Source: Dyella_B sp036746095 (GTDB lineage Bacteria; Pseudomonadota; Gammaproteobacteria; Xanthomonadales; Rhodanobacteraceae). From it: DNA of 64,000 nucleotides. The notes beneath the pieces are model-generated. The model was not told the DNA's origin. It searched no databases and saw nothing but the letters and a program-made list of their open reading frames with translations. The stretch spans positions 1 through 64,000 of the forward strand of contig NZ_DAIOEU010000012.1 of the NCBI RefSeq assembly GCF_036746095.1, given 5' to 3'. A program made the position numbers and the translations under genes. Positions 20,601 through 29,521 of the stretch are shown piece by piece (the first letter of the stretch is position 1; the number at the start of each line of letters is the position of its first letter).

Positions 20601-23600
20601 CTCGCGTCGAGGCTTCGGAGCCGATCGCGATACCCGCACCGTCACTGCTTACAGCCGAATTGCCGATCGCCACACCCCCGAAGCCGAGACTTTGCGAGTC
20701 GACACCGTAGGCAACGCTGCGATCACCTTGTGCCAGGCTTCCATAGCCACTCGCGATACTTAGTTCACCCAGTGCAGTGGCACCGTTGCCGAAGGCAGAT
20801 GCGCCATAACCCGCGGCATAGCTGCCGGAACCCGCAGCCGTGGCGTAGTCGCCTTGTGCAACCGCATCGTCGCTGTCGCCGCCGTTGGCCTTGAAGTATC
20901 GGTTGGTACTGCCGCTACCTACAGCGGCATTGAGCTGATCCAGATTCACCGCATCGCTGCCTTGCGTACCAGCCGCGACATTAGTGATTTGGCGTTCGTT
21001 GCCAACACTGCCTACCGAGACTGAATTATTACGGTCCGCGATGGACATGGCGCCAAGTGCAACAGCGTTTTGCCCGGTCACTCGACTTGCTTGTCCGATG
21101 GCCACACTGCTCGCCGTCAAACCTTGACGGCCTGCACCTGCGCCCAGGGCCACCGAATTGTCTTCGAGAGCGGTGGCGCCAGCACCGACTGCCACGCTGT
21201 ATAGGCCACCAGTATGGCTGGCAGCGCCAAGCGCTACAGAGCCATAACCGTCGGCGCGCGCGCCGCCGAAATCGAAGACGTGATCAACATTGTCGACATA
21301 AAACCCCGCTCCGCCCACGGCGACTGCTGCTTGCTGGGAGGCACTTGCCTGAGCTCCCACAGCAATAGAACTACTCGCGTTGGCGGCCACCGAAGAAAGC
21401 GTGCCAATGGCAATTCCACTGATAGCACTTTCGCCGACATTGGCCCCGATACCTATAGCCGTGCTTGCGTTAGCTCCATTTGCTACGTGGCTGCTGTCAC
21501 CGATGGCAAGCGCGTAGGGAGCTTCAGCTCGGGAATCCGTGCCAAGTGCCGTTGCAGAGAGGGCGGTGGATTGTGCATTGGCGCCAATCGCAATGCTGCT
21601 CACGTCGGTAGCCGAGGATCCGTAACCATTTGCAACGCTGTAGTCACCCAAAGCATTCGCGCCGCTGCCAAAGGCAGATGCACCATAGCCCTGGGCATAG
21701 CTGCCCGAACCGGCTGCCGTGGCGAATTCACCATTGACGACAGCGTCGTCGGCGCCGTTGCCCGCCGCTTTGAAGTAGCGGTTGGTGCTTCCATCACCCG
21801 CCACGGCGTTGAGCTGATCGAGGTTCACCGCATCAGTGCCTTGCGTAGCGGCTGCCACGTTGGTGATCTGGCGCTCGTTGCCGATCGAACCGATCGATAC
21901 GGTGTTGTCACGATCGGCGATCGAATTCGCACCCAAGGCCACGGCATTGTTGCCATATACGCCCGAGTAAGCACCAAGCGCCAGGCTTCCAGCCGTCTGT
22001 GCATAAGCACGCGTGCCCAGCGCGATGCTGTCGTCGCCATCCGTGACGGCAACCGTGCCTATGGCGATTGAATTGCGTCCAAAGGACTGCGCCCCGGAAT
22101 CGATCTGGCAGATTTGATCCTCGGGGCAGGCGTCGAAACTGCCGAACGCTATCGAACCATCGCCGTACGCACGCGCTTCTGCACCAATCGCTGTCGACAG
22201 GTCGCCTGTCGCGCCCGCATACCCACCGATGGCCGTAGCACCACGGTTGCTGGCAAAGCTTTCATTGCCCAATGCCATCGATAGGTCGCCGCTTGCCACA
22301 GTATCCGAACCTACTGCCGTGGCACCGAAGCCCGTCGCCTGTGCGCGAGTGCCAAACGAACTGGCCAGGTTACCCGTGGCCCGGCTGCCGTTGCCAACGG
22401 ATACCGCGTAGTCGGCATTTGCCGTGCTGTCGCTGCCGATGGCTACTGTGTAGCTCCCACTGGCTGTGGAGTTATTACCCACGGCCGTGGAAGCCAAGCC
22501 GCCCGCGGCGGCCCGATAACCGAAAGCAGAAGCCTCATTAGCGCCCGCTGAGCTTCCCGCACCCGCCGCGGTGGTATGCGCACCGTCCAGCAGCGCGTCA
22601 TCGAACAAGCCCTCATCACCACTCGCCTTGAAGTATTTGTTGCTGCCACCGACCTGGCTGGCCACTTCATCAAGCTGCGACTTGTTGACCGCATCAGTGG
22701 CTTCCGTGCCGGCCGCGACGTTGCTGACCTGGCGCTCATGGCCCACGGAACCCACCGATACTGTGTTGTCCCGGTTTGCTTGGGATCCGGCACCCAGCGC
22801 TACGGCATTGTTGGCGAAACTTTGCGAAGCCGCGCCGAGTGCCACGCTATCGTCGCCACCCACAATGGCGCTTCCGCCGATAGCAACGGCATTGCGTCCA
22901 TAGGCCTGCGCAAAATCCAGGAAAGTGGATTCGCCCGACGGCGGTACATAGGTTCCGCCAAGCACGATGCTGCCGTCGCCATACGCGTACGCTTCCTTAC
23001 CTATCGCAATTGCTTGTTCGCCCCCACTGTTTGCCCGCACGCCGACAGAAACACCAGCGCTCCCGCTCGCCACAGATTCTGCACCGACGGCCGTGGCTTC
23101 CGTGGTAGCGGCGCTACCCACGCCTAGCGCGGTAGCGAAATCGCCTTCGGCATAAGCAAAAGCACCAAACGCCGAGCCAAAAATACCGCTTGCGTTGCTG
23201 TCGCTACCGATAGCAATGGCATAGTTGCCGGATGCTTCGCTATTGGCGCCGAAAGCACTCGACTGCCAGCCCAACGCACTGCTTCCATAACCGCTAGCGG
23301 TGCTCTGCTCACCCGAGGCTTCAGTATTCATGCCGATGGCAGTCGAACGATTGCCGATAGCCAGCGACTCGGCACCGATCGCCACCGTGCCGACATCCGT
23401 AGCCTGTGCGTTGAAGCCAATAGCCGCAGCGAAAGCGCCACTCGCACCGGCGTGTGCACCCGCGGCGACACCATTGATGCCGCTGGCGGCGCTGCCAGCA
23501 CCAAGCGCCGTCGAGCCTGCGGCCGTGGCCTTGCTGTTCTTGCCAACGGCAACCGAGCGATCACCTTCGGCGTTGCTGGAACTGCCTGCTGCAACCGAAT

Positions 23601-26600
23601 AATCGCCGCTGGCGTTTGCATCATCGAACAGGCCCACGTCATTACCGGTCGCCTTGAAGTACTTGGTGGCGGCACCAAGGTTGCTGGCCACTTCATCGAG
23701 CTGTGACTTGTTGACCGCATCGGTGCTTTCCGTGCCGGCGGCGACATGGGTGATCTGGCGCTCAAAGCCTTCCACGCCCACCGATACCGTGTTGTCTCGC
23801 GTGGCTACAGACCCTGCGCCCAATGCCACGGAGTTGGTGGCGTAGTTGTACGCGTTTGCGCCAATGGCCACGCTGTTATCACCGTCAGCATGAGCCCCAC
23901 CGCCGATGGCAATGGCGTTGCGTGCGCTGGCCTGCGCAGGATCCAGGAAAGTGAATTCACCCGGTGCCCTCACATAGGTTCCGCCCAAAACAATGCTGCC
24001 GTCACCCGTCGCAAGGGCCGTGTGACCGATCGCAATCGCATGTGCGCCGCTGCTATACGCACGCGCTCCCATCGCAACGCCGAACTCCTCACTCACCACA
24101 GACTCTGCGCCAACTGCCGTGGCTGCATTGGCAGCCGCCGTGCTCCCCTCGCCCAAGGCGGTAGTGAAGTCGCCTGCTGCAAGCGCGTATGTGCCAAACG
24201 CCGAGGCATAAAGGCCGCTCGCGGAGCTATGTGCGCCAAATGCACTATCGTGCGCACCCAATGCGCTGCTTCCATAGCCACTGGCGATGCTTCGTTCACC
24301 TGCGGCGTCGGAGTTCGTGCCTATGGCGGTCGAGCGATTGCCACTGGCCAACGACTCCGCGCCAACGGCAACTGCGCCGATATCCGTGGCCTGGGCATTT
24401 GAACCCACCGCGATGGCATAAGCCCTGCTTGCAGCAGCATATACGCCAAGGGCAATGCCATTAAAATCACTGGCAACACTTTCGGCACCAAGGGCCATCG
24501 CTCCTGCGGCCGTCGCATGGCTGTTCTTGCCCACGGCAACTGACCGGACGCCTGTGGCATAGCTGGAGCTGCCTGCCGCAACCGAGTAGCTACCTTCGGC
24601 AATCGCGTCGTCGAACAAGCCCACACCCGGATTGCCCGTCGCCTTGAAGTACTTGCTGGCAGCAGCAACATCGCTGGCCACTTCATCGAGCTGCGATTTG
24701 TTAACCGCATCGGTGGCTGCCGTTCCGGCGGCGACATTGGTGATCTGGCGTTCGTTGCCGATGCTGCCTACGGAGACTGTGTTGTCACGATCCGCCAGCG
24801 ATGCGGCGCCAAGCGCCACGGCATTGGCCGCGCTGGCTTCACTGGCCCAGCCCAACGCAACACCCATGTCTTGTGCTACGCGAGCGCCTGCACCCAATGC
24901 GATCGAACCGAAGCCAAGCGCGGCGTTACCGCGCACATCCCCGAAGCCATTGGAGGTGACGCCTCCCATCGCAATGGACTGCATTCCTCCTGCATAAGCG
25001 GCCGTGCCAACAGCAATACCTTGCTCTGCACCGTGATTGACGGTTGCCCCAAGGCCAATGGCGACGGCGGCGGCCGCGTCATTGCCAATCGCTGCACCCT
25101 TCCCCATGGCGATGGAACCAAAGCCGGTTCCGGAAACGCCCGGCTGAAATCCGGGATACGGCATCACGTCGTCGGGGTCGATGCCCGTGCCGATGGCCAC
25201 TGACGACTGCGCCAATGCGTAGGCGTCCGCACCCACGGCCACCGCATGCGAGCCGTTGGTGATGCTGTTCGCACCCATCGCCACCGATCCTTCACCCATG
25301 CCGATGGCCCGGTAGCCTGCAGCGAGGCTGGTGGCATCGACGCTATGCGCCTGCGCGCCGATGGCCGTAGATCTGCCACCCGATGCATTGGCTTCTGCAC
25401 CCAACGCCGTGGCAGCCTGCTCGCCAGTAGCAGCGGCCATCGCACCCAGGGCTGTATTGCCCACCCCGAATGCATAGGCGGTTTGGCCCATGGCCACGGA
25501 GGCGTCGCCCTCCGCCACGCTGTCCTGGCCGATTGCGGTGCTGCCAATACCGAAGGCAACTGCGCCGTTACCCATGGCGGTAGCCGCATTTTGAGCCGCC
25601 CATGCATCGCTGCCCACAGCGACGGACAGATCGCCATCAGCTTGGCTACCCGCGCCGACAGCGGTCGCTTCGGTCCCATGAGCATAAGCAAGTGCGCCGA
25701 CGGCAGTCCCGGCAACGTCGTCTGCCTGAGCGCCTGCGCCCATCGCTGTCGTGTAGTCGGAGGACGCCGTCGCATCGGCACCTACGGCGACCGAAACGTT
25801 ACCGTCAGCGCTCGCTCCCGCACCGAAGGCACTCGCTGCATAGCCGCTGGCAACGCTGTCCGCGCCCACTGCGGTACCGCCTTCGGCAGCAAAACTGTCT
25901 TTACCGATGGCGACACCATAGTCACCCACGGCCTCGCTGCCGCTGCCCGCCGCCACGGCATACTGCCCTCGCGCGCTGGCGTCGTCAGTGCCGTCGTTGT
26001 CGCCGTTGGCCTTGAAGTAATGCTGCGAGTCACTGATGCTGCCGGCCAGCGCATCAAGCTGGTTTTTGTTGACCGCGTCCGTACCTTCCGTACCGGCAGC
26101 CAGGTTGGTGATCTGGCGTTCGTTGCCTATGCTGCCAACCGAGACCGTGTTGTCGCGATCAGCGAGAGAGTCCGCGCCAAGGGCAACCGCACCGTTGCTG
26201 GTGACCCTGGCCGATCGGCCAAGGGCGACAGAGCCCTCAGCGGTAACTCGACTGCTGGATCCGATCGCGATGCTGTCGTCGGCCCCCGCCCATGCGAGGA
26301 CACCGAGCGCCATGCCGTTTTCGCCCACGACAGTGCTGCCGCCTCCTATCGCGACGCCATCAATCGCCTGGCGCAACGTCGCGCTGCCATAACCTATCGC
26401 TATGCTGCGCTCGCCGTATGCCGACAGGTTTGCACCAAGTGCGATGCTGTTGTCGCCTGCGGCAAGGCTTTCGGTCCCGGCGGCGATGCTGTTAAGGCCA
26501 CTCGCCGTGCTGTACGTACCAAGCGCAGTGCTGAAAGTCCCCGTTGCCTTGCTGAGGGCACCTACAGCCGTGCTTCCCTCACCTCCGCTGTTGGCGCCAA

Positions 26601-27900
26601 AGCCACCAGCAAAACTGCCCATACCACCAGCAGCAGCCTGGGCACCGACAGCAGTGGCAGAAGCTGCGGAAGCTTCGCTGTCGTAACCTAGCGCAGTTCC
26701 CTGCATACCCGATGCAATGCTTTGGCCACCGATGGCCGTGGCGTACTGTCCTGCTCCGCTGTTGGCACCCAGTGCCACCGATGCTTCGCCCACGCTGAGC
26801 GCATTGATGCCTGCCGCAAAGCTTGCCACCCCCACACTCTGGGCGTTGTAGCCGATGGCGGTCGAGCCATCGGCTCGCGCGTTGCTTCCCGAGCCTAGTG
26901 CGGTCGCTCCTTCATTGCCTTCGGCACTCGCGTGCGCGCCCATGGCGGTATTGCCGAAGCCTGAGCTGTATGCGGCTTGACCCACCGCCACGCTGGAGTC
27001 GCCTTCCGCGTTACTGCCCTGGCCCACGGCCGTGCCGCCCAGGCCGGAAGCGTTGGCTTCGGCCCCCACAGCAGTGGTCGCATGGTTGGCGGCGTGACTG
27101 AAAGCACCCGCAGCGATCGACCGGTCACCGCTAGCCCGGCTATAAGCGCCGCTGGCTGCGGAGTATTCACCGCTGGCGATCGCCGAGTCGAACGGGTCAA
27201 CTACATCACCCGCCGCGCCTTTGGCCTTGAAATAGCGCGAAGTCCGGCTGGCCACGTTGGCAACTGCGTCGAGCTGGTCCTTGTTGACTGCATCCGTGCC
27301 AAGCGTACCCGGCGCCACGTTGGCGATCTGGCGTTCGTGGCCGAGGCTGCCTACCGAAATCGTGTTGCCGCGATCAGCGACGGAACCCGAACCAAGCGCG
27401 ACGCTGTTGTCGCCCGCAACGCTGCTGTCTTGACCGAGGGCAAGACTGCCCGCACCGGAGGCTTTGCTGTCCTGGCCGATCGCGATGCTGGCCTTGCCTG
27501 AGGAAGTGGCATCGTGGCCGATGGCGACACTGCCGATACCACGCGCCGTCGATTTATAACCCAGCGCCGTGGCGTATTTAGCCCGCGCAGCCGAATCATT
27601 GCCAATCGCCGTACTGAATTTTCCGCTTGCTTCGGCCAGGGCGCCGCAAGCCAGGGCGCTGTCGGCGGCAACGGGCTGATCAGCAATGGCGAACGTTCCC
27701 TTGCACACATCCGCCAACGCCGCCTCCGGTGCCAATCCCAAGCCAAGCATGATCGCAAGCGGGAGCTTGATCAGTGCAACGCCGGAGCGCACGTTGTTGT
27801 TGCCGGCGCCGCCTGTGCCAACCTTGCAGCTGGCCAGTTCCGAAGCCACCACGATCTGTCCAATCGATGCGTTCCAGACTTTGCTGTAGATCTTGTTCAT
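17674..27900 (-). CDS. Giant YadA-type trimeric autotransporter adhesin
   Basis: Type Vc secreted, surface-anchored adhesin of 3408 residues. It begins with an extended signal peptide region (MNKIYSKVWNASIGQIVVASELA) typical of very large autotransporters, then a hydrophobic signal core ending in ALA near residue 63. The body is made of ~14-residue YadA-head repeats (SxAxGxxSxA) interrupted by eleven neck/connector motifs of the form VSVGxxxxERQITNVAAGTxxTDAVNxxQL; nine are followed by a YFKA-type element starting the next head module. The last ~100 residues are the coiled coil plus four-strand YadA anchor, ending VGVSFGW. Ribosome binding site GAGAGGG lies about 8 bp before ATG 27900. The upstream repeat array and neighbouring regulator suggest dedicated control (inference). 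Confidence 0.96.
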   Translation of the reverse strand: MNKIYSKVWNASIGQIVVASELASCKVGTGGAGNNNVRSGVALIKLPLAIMLGLGLAPEAALADVCKGTFAIADQPVAADSALACGALAEASGKFSTAIGNDSAARAKYATALGYKSTARGIGSVAIGHDATSSGKASIAIGQDSKASGAGSLALGQDSSVAGDNSVALGSGSVADRGNTISVGSLGHERQIANVAPGTLGTDAVNKDQLDAVANVASRTSRYFKAKGAAGDVVDPFDSAIASGEYSAASGAYSRASGDRSIAAGAFSHAANHATTAVGAEANASGLGGTAVGQGSNAEGDSSVAVGQAAYSSGFGNTAMGAHASAEGNEGATALGSGSNARADGSTAIGYNAQSVGVASFAAGINALSVGEASVALGANSGAGQYATAIGGQSIASGMQGTALGYDSEASAASATAVGAQAAAGGMGSFAGGFGANSGGEGSTAVGALSKATGTFSTALGTYSTASGLNSIAAGTESLAAGDNSIALGANLSAYGERSIAIGYGSATLRQAIDGVAIGGGSTVVGENGMALGVLAWAGADDSIAIGSSSRVTAEGSVALGRSARVTSNGAVALGADSLADRDNTVSVGSIGNERQITNLAAGTEGTDAVNKNQLDALAGSISDSQHYFKANGDNDGTDDASARGQYAVAAGSGSEAVGDYGVAIGKDSFAAEGGTAVGADSVASGYAASAFGAGASADGNVSVAVGADATASSDYTTAMGAGAQADDVAGTAVGALAYAHGTEATAVGAGSQADGDLSVAVGSDAWAAQNAATAMGNGAVAFGIGSTAIGQDSVAEGDASVAMGQTAYAFGVGNTALGAMAAATGEQAATALGAEANASGGRSTAIGAQAHSVDATSLAAGYRAIGMGEGSVAMGANSITNGSHAVAVGADAYALAQSSVAIGTGIDPDDVMPYPGFQPGVSGTGFGSIAMGKGAAIGNDAAAAVAIGLGATVNHGAEQGIAVGTAAYAGGMQSIAMGGVTSNGFGDVRGNAALGFGSIALGAGARVAQDMGVALGWASEASAANAVALGAASLADRDNTVSVGSIGNERQITNVAAGTAATDAVNKSQLDEVASDVAAASKYFKATGNPGVGLFDDAIAEGSYSVAAGSSSYATGVRSVAVGKNSHATAAGAMALGAESVASDFNGIALGVYAAASRAYAIAVGSNAQATDIGAVAVGAESLASGNRSTAIGTNSDAAGERSIASGYGSSALGAHDSAFGAHSSASGLYASAFGTYALAAGDFTTALGEGSTAAANAATAVGAESVVSEEFGVAMGARAYSSGAHAIAIGHTALATGDGSIVLGGTYVRAPGEFTFLDPAQASARNAIAIGGGAHADGDNSVAIGANAYNYATNSVALGAGSVATRDNTVSVGVEGFERQITHVAAGTESTDAVNKSQLDEVASNLGAATKYFKATGNDVGLFDDANASGDYSVAAGSSSNAEGDRSVAVGKNSKATAAGSTALGAGSAASGINGVAAGAHAGASGAFAAAIGFNAQATDVGTVAIGAESLAIGNRSTAIGMNTEASGEQSTASGYGSSALGWQSSAFGANSEASGNYAIAIGSDSNASGIFGSAFGAFAYAEGDFATALGVGSAATTEATAVGAESVASGSAGVSVGVRANSGGEQAIAIGKEAYAYGDGSIVLGGTYVPPSGESTFLDFAQAYGRNAVAIGGSAIVGGDDSVALGAASQSFANNAVALGAGSQANRDNTVSVGSVGHERQVSNVAAGTEATDAVNKSQLDEVASQVGGSNKYFKASGDEGLFDDALLDGAHTTAAGAGSSAGANEASAFGYRAAAGGLASTAVGNNSTASGSYTVAIGSDSTANADYAVSVGNGSRATGNLASSFGTRAQATGFGATAVGSDTVASGDLSMALGNESFASNRGATAIGGYAGATGDLSTAIGAEARAYGDGSIAFGSFDACPEDQICQIDSGAQSFGRNSIAIGTVAVTDGDDSIALGTRAYAQTAGSLALGAYSGVYGNNAVALGANSIADRDNTVSIGSIGNERQITNVAAATQGTDAVNLDQLNAVAGDGSTNRYFKAAGNGADDAVVNGEFATAAGSGSYAQGYGASAFGSGANALGDYSVANGYGSSATDVSSIAIGANAQSTALSATALGTDSRAEAPYALAIGDSSHVANGANASTAIGIGANVGESAISGIAIGTLSSVAANASSSIAVGAQASASQQAAVAVGGAGFYVDNVDHVFDFGGARADGYGSVALGAASHTGGLYSVAVGAGATALEDNSVALGAGAGRQGLTASSVAIGQASRVTGQNAVALGAMSIADRNNSVSVGSVGNERQITNVAAGTQGSDAVNLDQLNAAVGSGSTNRYFKANGGDSDDAVAQGDYATAAGSGSYAAGYGASAFGNGATALGELSIASGYGSLAQGDRSVAYGVDSQSLGFGGVAIGNSAVSSDGAGIAIGSEASTRGNGVAIGVQSTATGVQTTAIGEAANAVGIATTAVGTGAKATVWADSAFGVASIARGTFSTAAGYAARATDYAASAFGSSALASGAVSTAIGSLSSAYDTYATAVGFNTAASADASAFGAESWAQGTQSTALGFNSWAVSNDSTVVGANAWALGENSVALGQGSLANRANSVSVGAAQDWQGADGTVYKAIDRQITNVAAGTEGTDAVNVDQLNAAVGDGSTNRYFKADGRNDGTDDAIASGTLAVAIGAKANASADGAVAIGASSQATANDSTAVGKMAQSKGLFSVAMGFTAQANGNSSTAIGSLAVASDAATALGASSQADNEGSALGAGAVAGQRAVAAGNDSRADQEGVAVGVSTIASAKGTAIGTESWATGSMATALGYNSYGTGNNTVALGANARAIADNSVALGQGSLADRTNSVSVGAAQDWSDSTGTHKAIDRQITNVAAGTQGTDAVNVDQLTAAVGDGSTNRYFKAGGENDGTDDAAATGTYAVASGAKANASNDGAVALGAFSGAGGANSVALGFNARANGNASLALGANSESRNFNSVALGSGSIADRNNSVSVGNDTLQRQIINVAAGTADTDAVNVAQLKKVGLVDGNGNMISAVTYDEGSNEGKVTFGGSNGATLSNVVAGLNAGDAVNVAQLNSLADTIGGGAVMNASGMITPPQFNIMGGTYGNVGDAFGAVNGVLGALDARVTHLEVNGGPGGSGVPIGTGDGLPVGSGSHADGKNDVAVGTGSSVNSPNGTSLGNNTQIGTAADNAVTVGADSSVTATSGTAIGQGSSVTASNAVALGAGSVADQDNTVSLGNADQQRRVTNMADGVAATDGATVGQVTAFTQNAIDAAKSYADTGDAQTLSAANAYTDQKVSNLVTHDNFNAFKDSVNQQFHSVNKRISRVGAMGAAMAGMAGAIAAAPGTDNRVSAAAGTYGGENALSVGFSRRLPGNGAVLVGGSVAGGGEASGTVGVSFGW
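18140..27330 (-). repeat. Eleven head-neck modules inside the adhesin gene
   Basis: Neck motifs lie near 27316, 26101, 24738, 23746, 22722, 21858, 20976, 20012, 19262, 18873 and 18140. Modules between them range from about 0.4 to 1.4 kb. The necks near 20012 and 19262 carry an extra charged insertion (AAQDW...KAIDRQI), showing a recent duplication. Near-identical DNA blocks make the gene prone to recombination and to assembly collapse. Confidence 0.85.
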
Positions 27901-27917
27901 GCCTTACTGCCCTCTCC

Positions 27918-28090
27918 ATGCGAGTAGATGACGCAGAGCGCACGCGTGCGGAGGCGTGTGCACCAAGGTGTGGAAAACGGAAGGAATTCCCCTCGGTCCT
28001 GCTGTCCGTGTAATCCCAGTCAATATGTTGATCTGCATCGACTGGGCTTGGGTTTGGGCAAAAGCATCTTGGATTCGTGGCAGATGGTTC
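27918..28090. other. Adhesin leader region
   Basis: Sequence between the repeat array and the adhesin start. It should contain the core promoter; no -10/-35 pair stands out clearly. No coding potential recognised. Confidence 0.4.
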
Positions 28091-28157
28091 ACTCACGCAA
28101 ACTCACGTGAAACTCACCGGACTCACGAAATTTCACGTTTTCTCACCGCTTTGCACG
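28091..28157. promoter_or_regulatory. Seven-copy 10-bp-phased CTCAC array
   Basis: CTCAC-like pentamers start at 28092, 28102, 28113, 28122, 28132 (TTCAC), 28142 and 28152 (GCAC variant), almost exactly one helical turn apart. On the adhesin's coding strand this is a GTGAG array 190-260 bp upstream of its start. Direct repeats in phase with the helix are typical operators for OmpR/PhoB-family regulators, and such a regulator is encoded next door. Function is inference. Confidence 0.6.
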
Positions 28158-28182
28158 TGCATGCATTGCTGCAATGCATGCA
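28158..28182. promoter_or_regulatory. 25-bp perfect palindrome next to the repeat array
   Basis: Arms of 12 bp (TGCATGCATTGC and its exact complement) flank a single central T at 28170. It abuts the phased CTCAC array. Likely a protein-binding dyad; a role in adhesin control is inferred. Confidence 0.55.
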
Positions 28183-28628
28183 GCTCGAACATGTTGGCGT
28201 TACTTACCTGTTTCCGCGCGCAAGGCGTTGGCTGGCCCTCATCTGGCGTCCCACTTCAGCTACTGAGGTAGCACCCATGAGTTGTTCCCTGACAACACAG
28301 CACAACGTTGAGGCAATGATGAATAGGGATCCGCTGTCAACAGCGAGTGGAACTCGTTTCTGCACGCAGGGAAGGCAGCGGCATCACTGCATCATGCTGG
28401 TGATCGAACGGAAGCACATGACCGGCCGGGATCCGCCAGTCCCTCGTCGCATGGATTGATCGGCATGGCACCCAACACGGACGCTTTCACGTCGCCGTCA
28501 GGCGTTCGCGATGGCTGGCTTTTCGCGCCAAAAGTGCACGGAACAAAAATAAGGTGGAAGCTCTCCGTCCGCGTTAACGACGTAGCGACCCCTGGGACAG
28601 CTTCCTTCCGTGACGGCGATGGCGCTTC
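28183..28628. other. Intergenic region, nothing recognised
   Basis: About 445 bp between the palindrome and the 3' end of the regulator gene. Open frames here have no family resemblance or ribosome binding site. Confidence 0.45.
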
Positions 28629-29378
28629 TTACGCATCCGTCTCGCAGGAAAGCACGTAACCCACTCCCCGCGCGGCAAGCAACGGCAGTCGCTCTCCGGT
28701 TTTTGCCAACACCTTCCGCCGCAACCGATGCACCATCATTTCAAGCCGATGCGGATCGAACTCATCAGCGCACCGGGCCAAGGCACGGATCAGTGCTTCA
28801 CGCGGTACGGGCCGGCCTTTCTCTTGCGCGAGCAGTGTCACCACGCATTGCTCGGCCGAGGTCAGCAGGACGGCTTTGCCGTGCGGCGAAATCAGTCGCC
28901 AGCTGCGGGTCTCCAAACGCCAGTCGCGTGTCATCACCACCTGGCCATGGATCAGATTGCGCGATGCAAGGAGTGTCAGGCGGCGCGCCAGGCTTTGCAG
29001 CGTGGCCGATAGCACGTCCATGTCGACCGGCTTGACCAGACAGATGTCCGCGCCGGCACGCAACGCATAAGTGTGGTGTTCGCAATCGGCAGACTTGGTG
29101 AGCACGACGATGCCCATGTCCGACCTTGTGCGAAGTTGCGGTATCGCCGCCATATCATCGACGCCATCCAGAGCGATACTGAGCACTGCGATATCGAACG
29201 CACGCGTCAGCGTGAGTCGATGCAGTTCGGCGATGGAGCCAACCCCCTGTACCGCAAAACCGTGCATGCGCAGCGCAGGCATCAACATCTGCTGCCGTAC
29301 GGCGACGTCGTCGTCCAGCACGAGAACATGAAGGGGCTGCACGAGTGCATGGGATGACGACAGTCGCTGTTCGGACAT
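28629..29378 (-). CDS. OmpR-family response regulator with atypical receiver
   Basis: A 249-residue protein: receiver domain (about 15-130) followed by a winged-helix DNA-binding domain (about 150-245, ending RGVGYVLS). The acidic pair (Asp22/Asp23), Thr94 and Lys116 of the receiver are kept, but the phosphoacceptor position in FDIAVLSIAL is Ser67 instead of Asp. It should therefore not be phosphorylated in the usual way. ATG 29378 is chosen over an upstream extension to 29567 because the domain begins just after it. No histidine kinase is nearby. It lies upstream of the giant adhesin in the same orientation and is divergent from the M1 peptidase. Confidence 0.85.
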   Translation of the reverse strand: MSEQRLSSSHALVQPLHVLVLDDDVAVRQQMLMPALRMHGFAVQGVGSIAELHRLTLTRAFDIAVLSIALDGVDDMAAIPQLRTRSDMGIVVLTKSADCEHHTYALRAGADICLVKPVDMDVLSATLQSLARRLTLLASRNLIHGQVVMTRDWRLETRSWRLISPHGKAVLLTSAEQCVVTLLAQEKGRPVPREALIRALARCADEFDPHRLEMMVHRLRRKVLAKTGERLPLLAARGVGYVLSCETDA

Positions 29379-29521
29379 CAATGTATTGGCTCGCAAACGG
29401 AATCCAGACCAGCTTAGGTGGTGGGCGAGGCCAAATTCATAGGAATATGTCTTTTGGCACTGTGGCAAACGTCCTACGCTACCTAGCGTGATTGCTTTTG
29501 AATGCCGTAGGAGGCTCCGCT

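Noticed and set aside
17629..27927. Many long plus-strand frames opposite the adhesin (for example 25246-26691, 481 codons)
   Set aside because: They are antisense shadows of the low-complexity repeats; compositions repeat and no family is recognisable.
28091..28157. Regular short repeats as a CRISPR array
   Set aside because: Units are 10 bp with 5-bp cores, far too short for repeat-spacer structure, and no cas genes are present.
28456..28659. 67-codon plus-strand frame at the regulator's 3' end
   Set aside because: Overlaps the regulator and lacks family or signal features.
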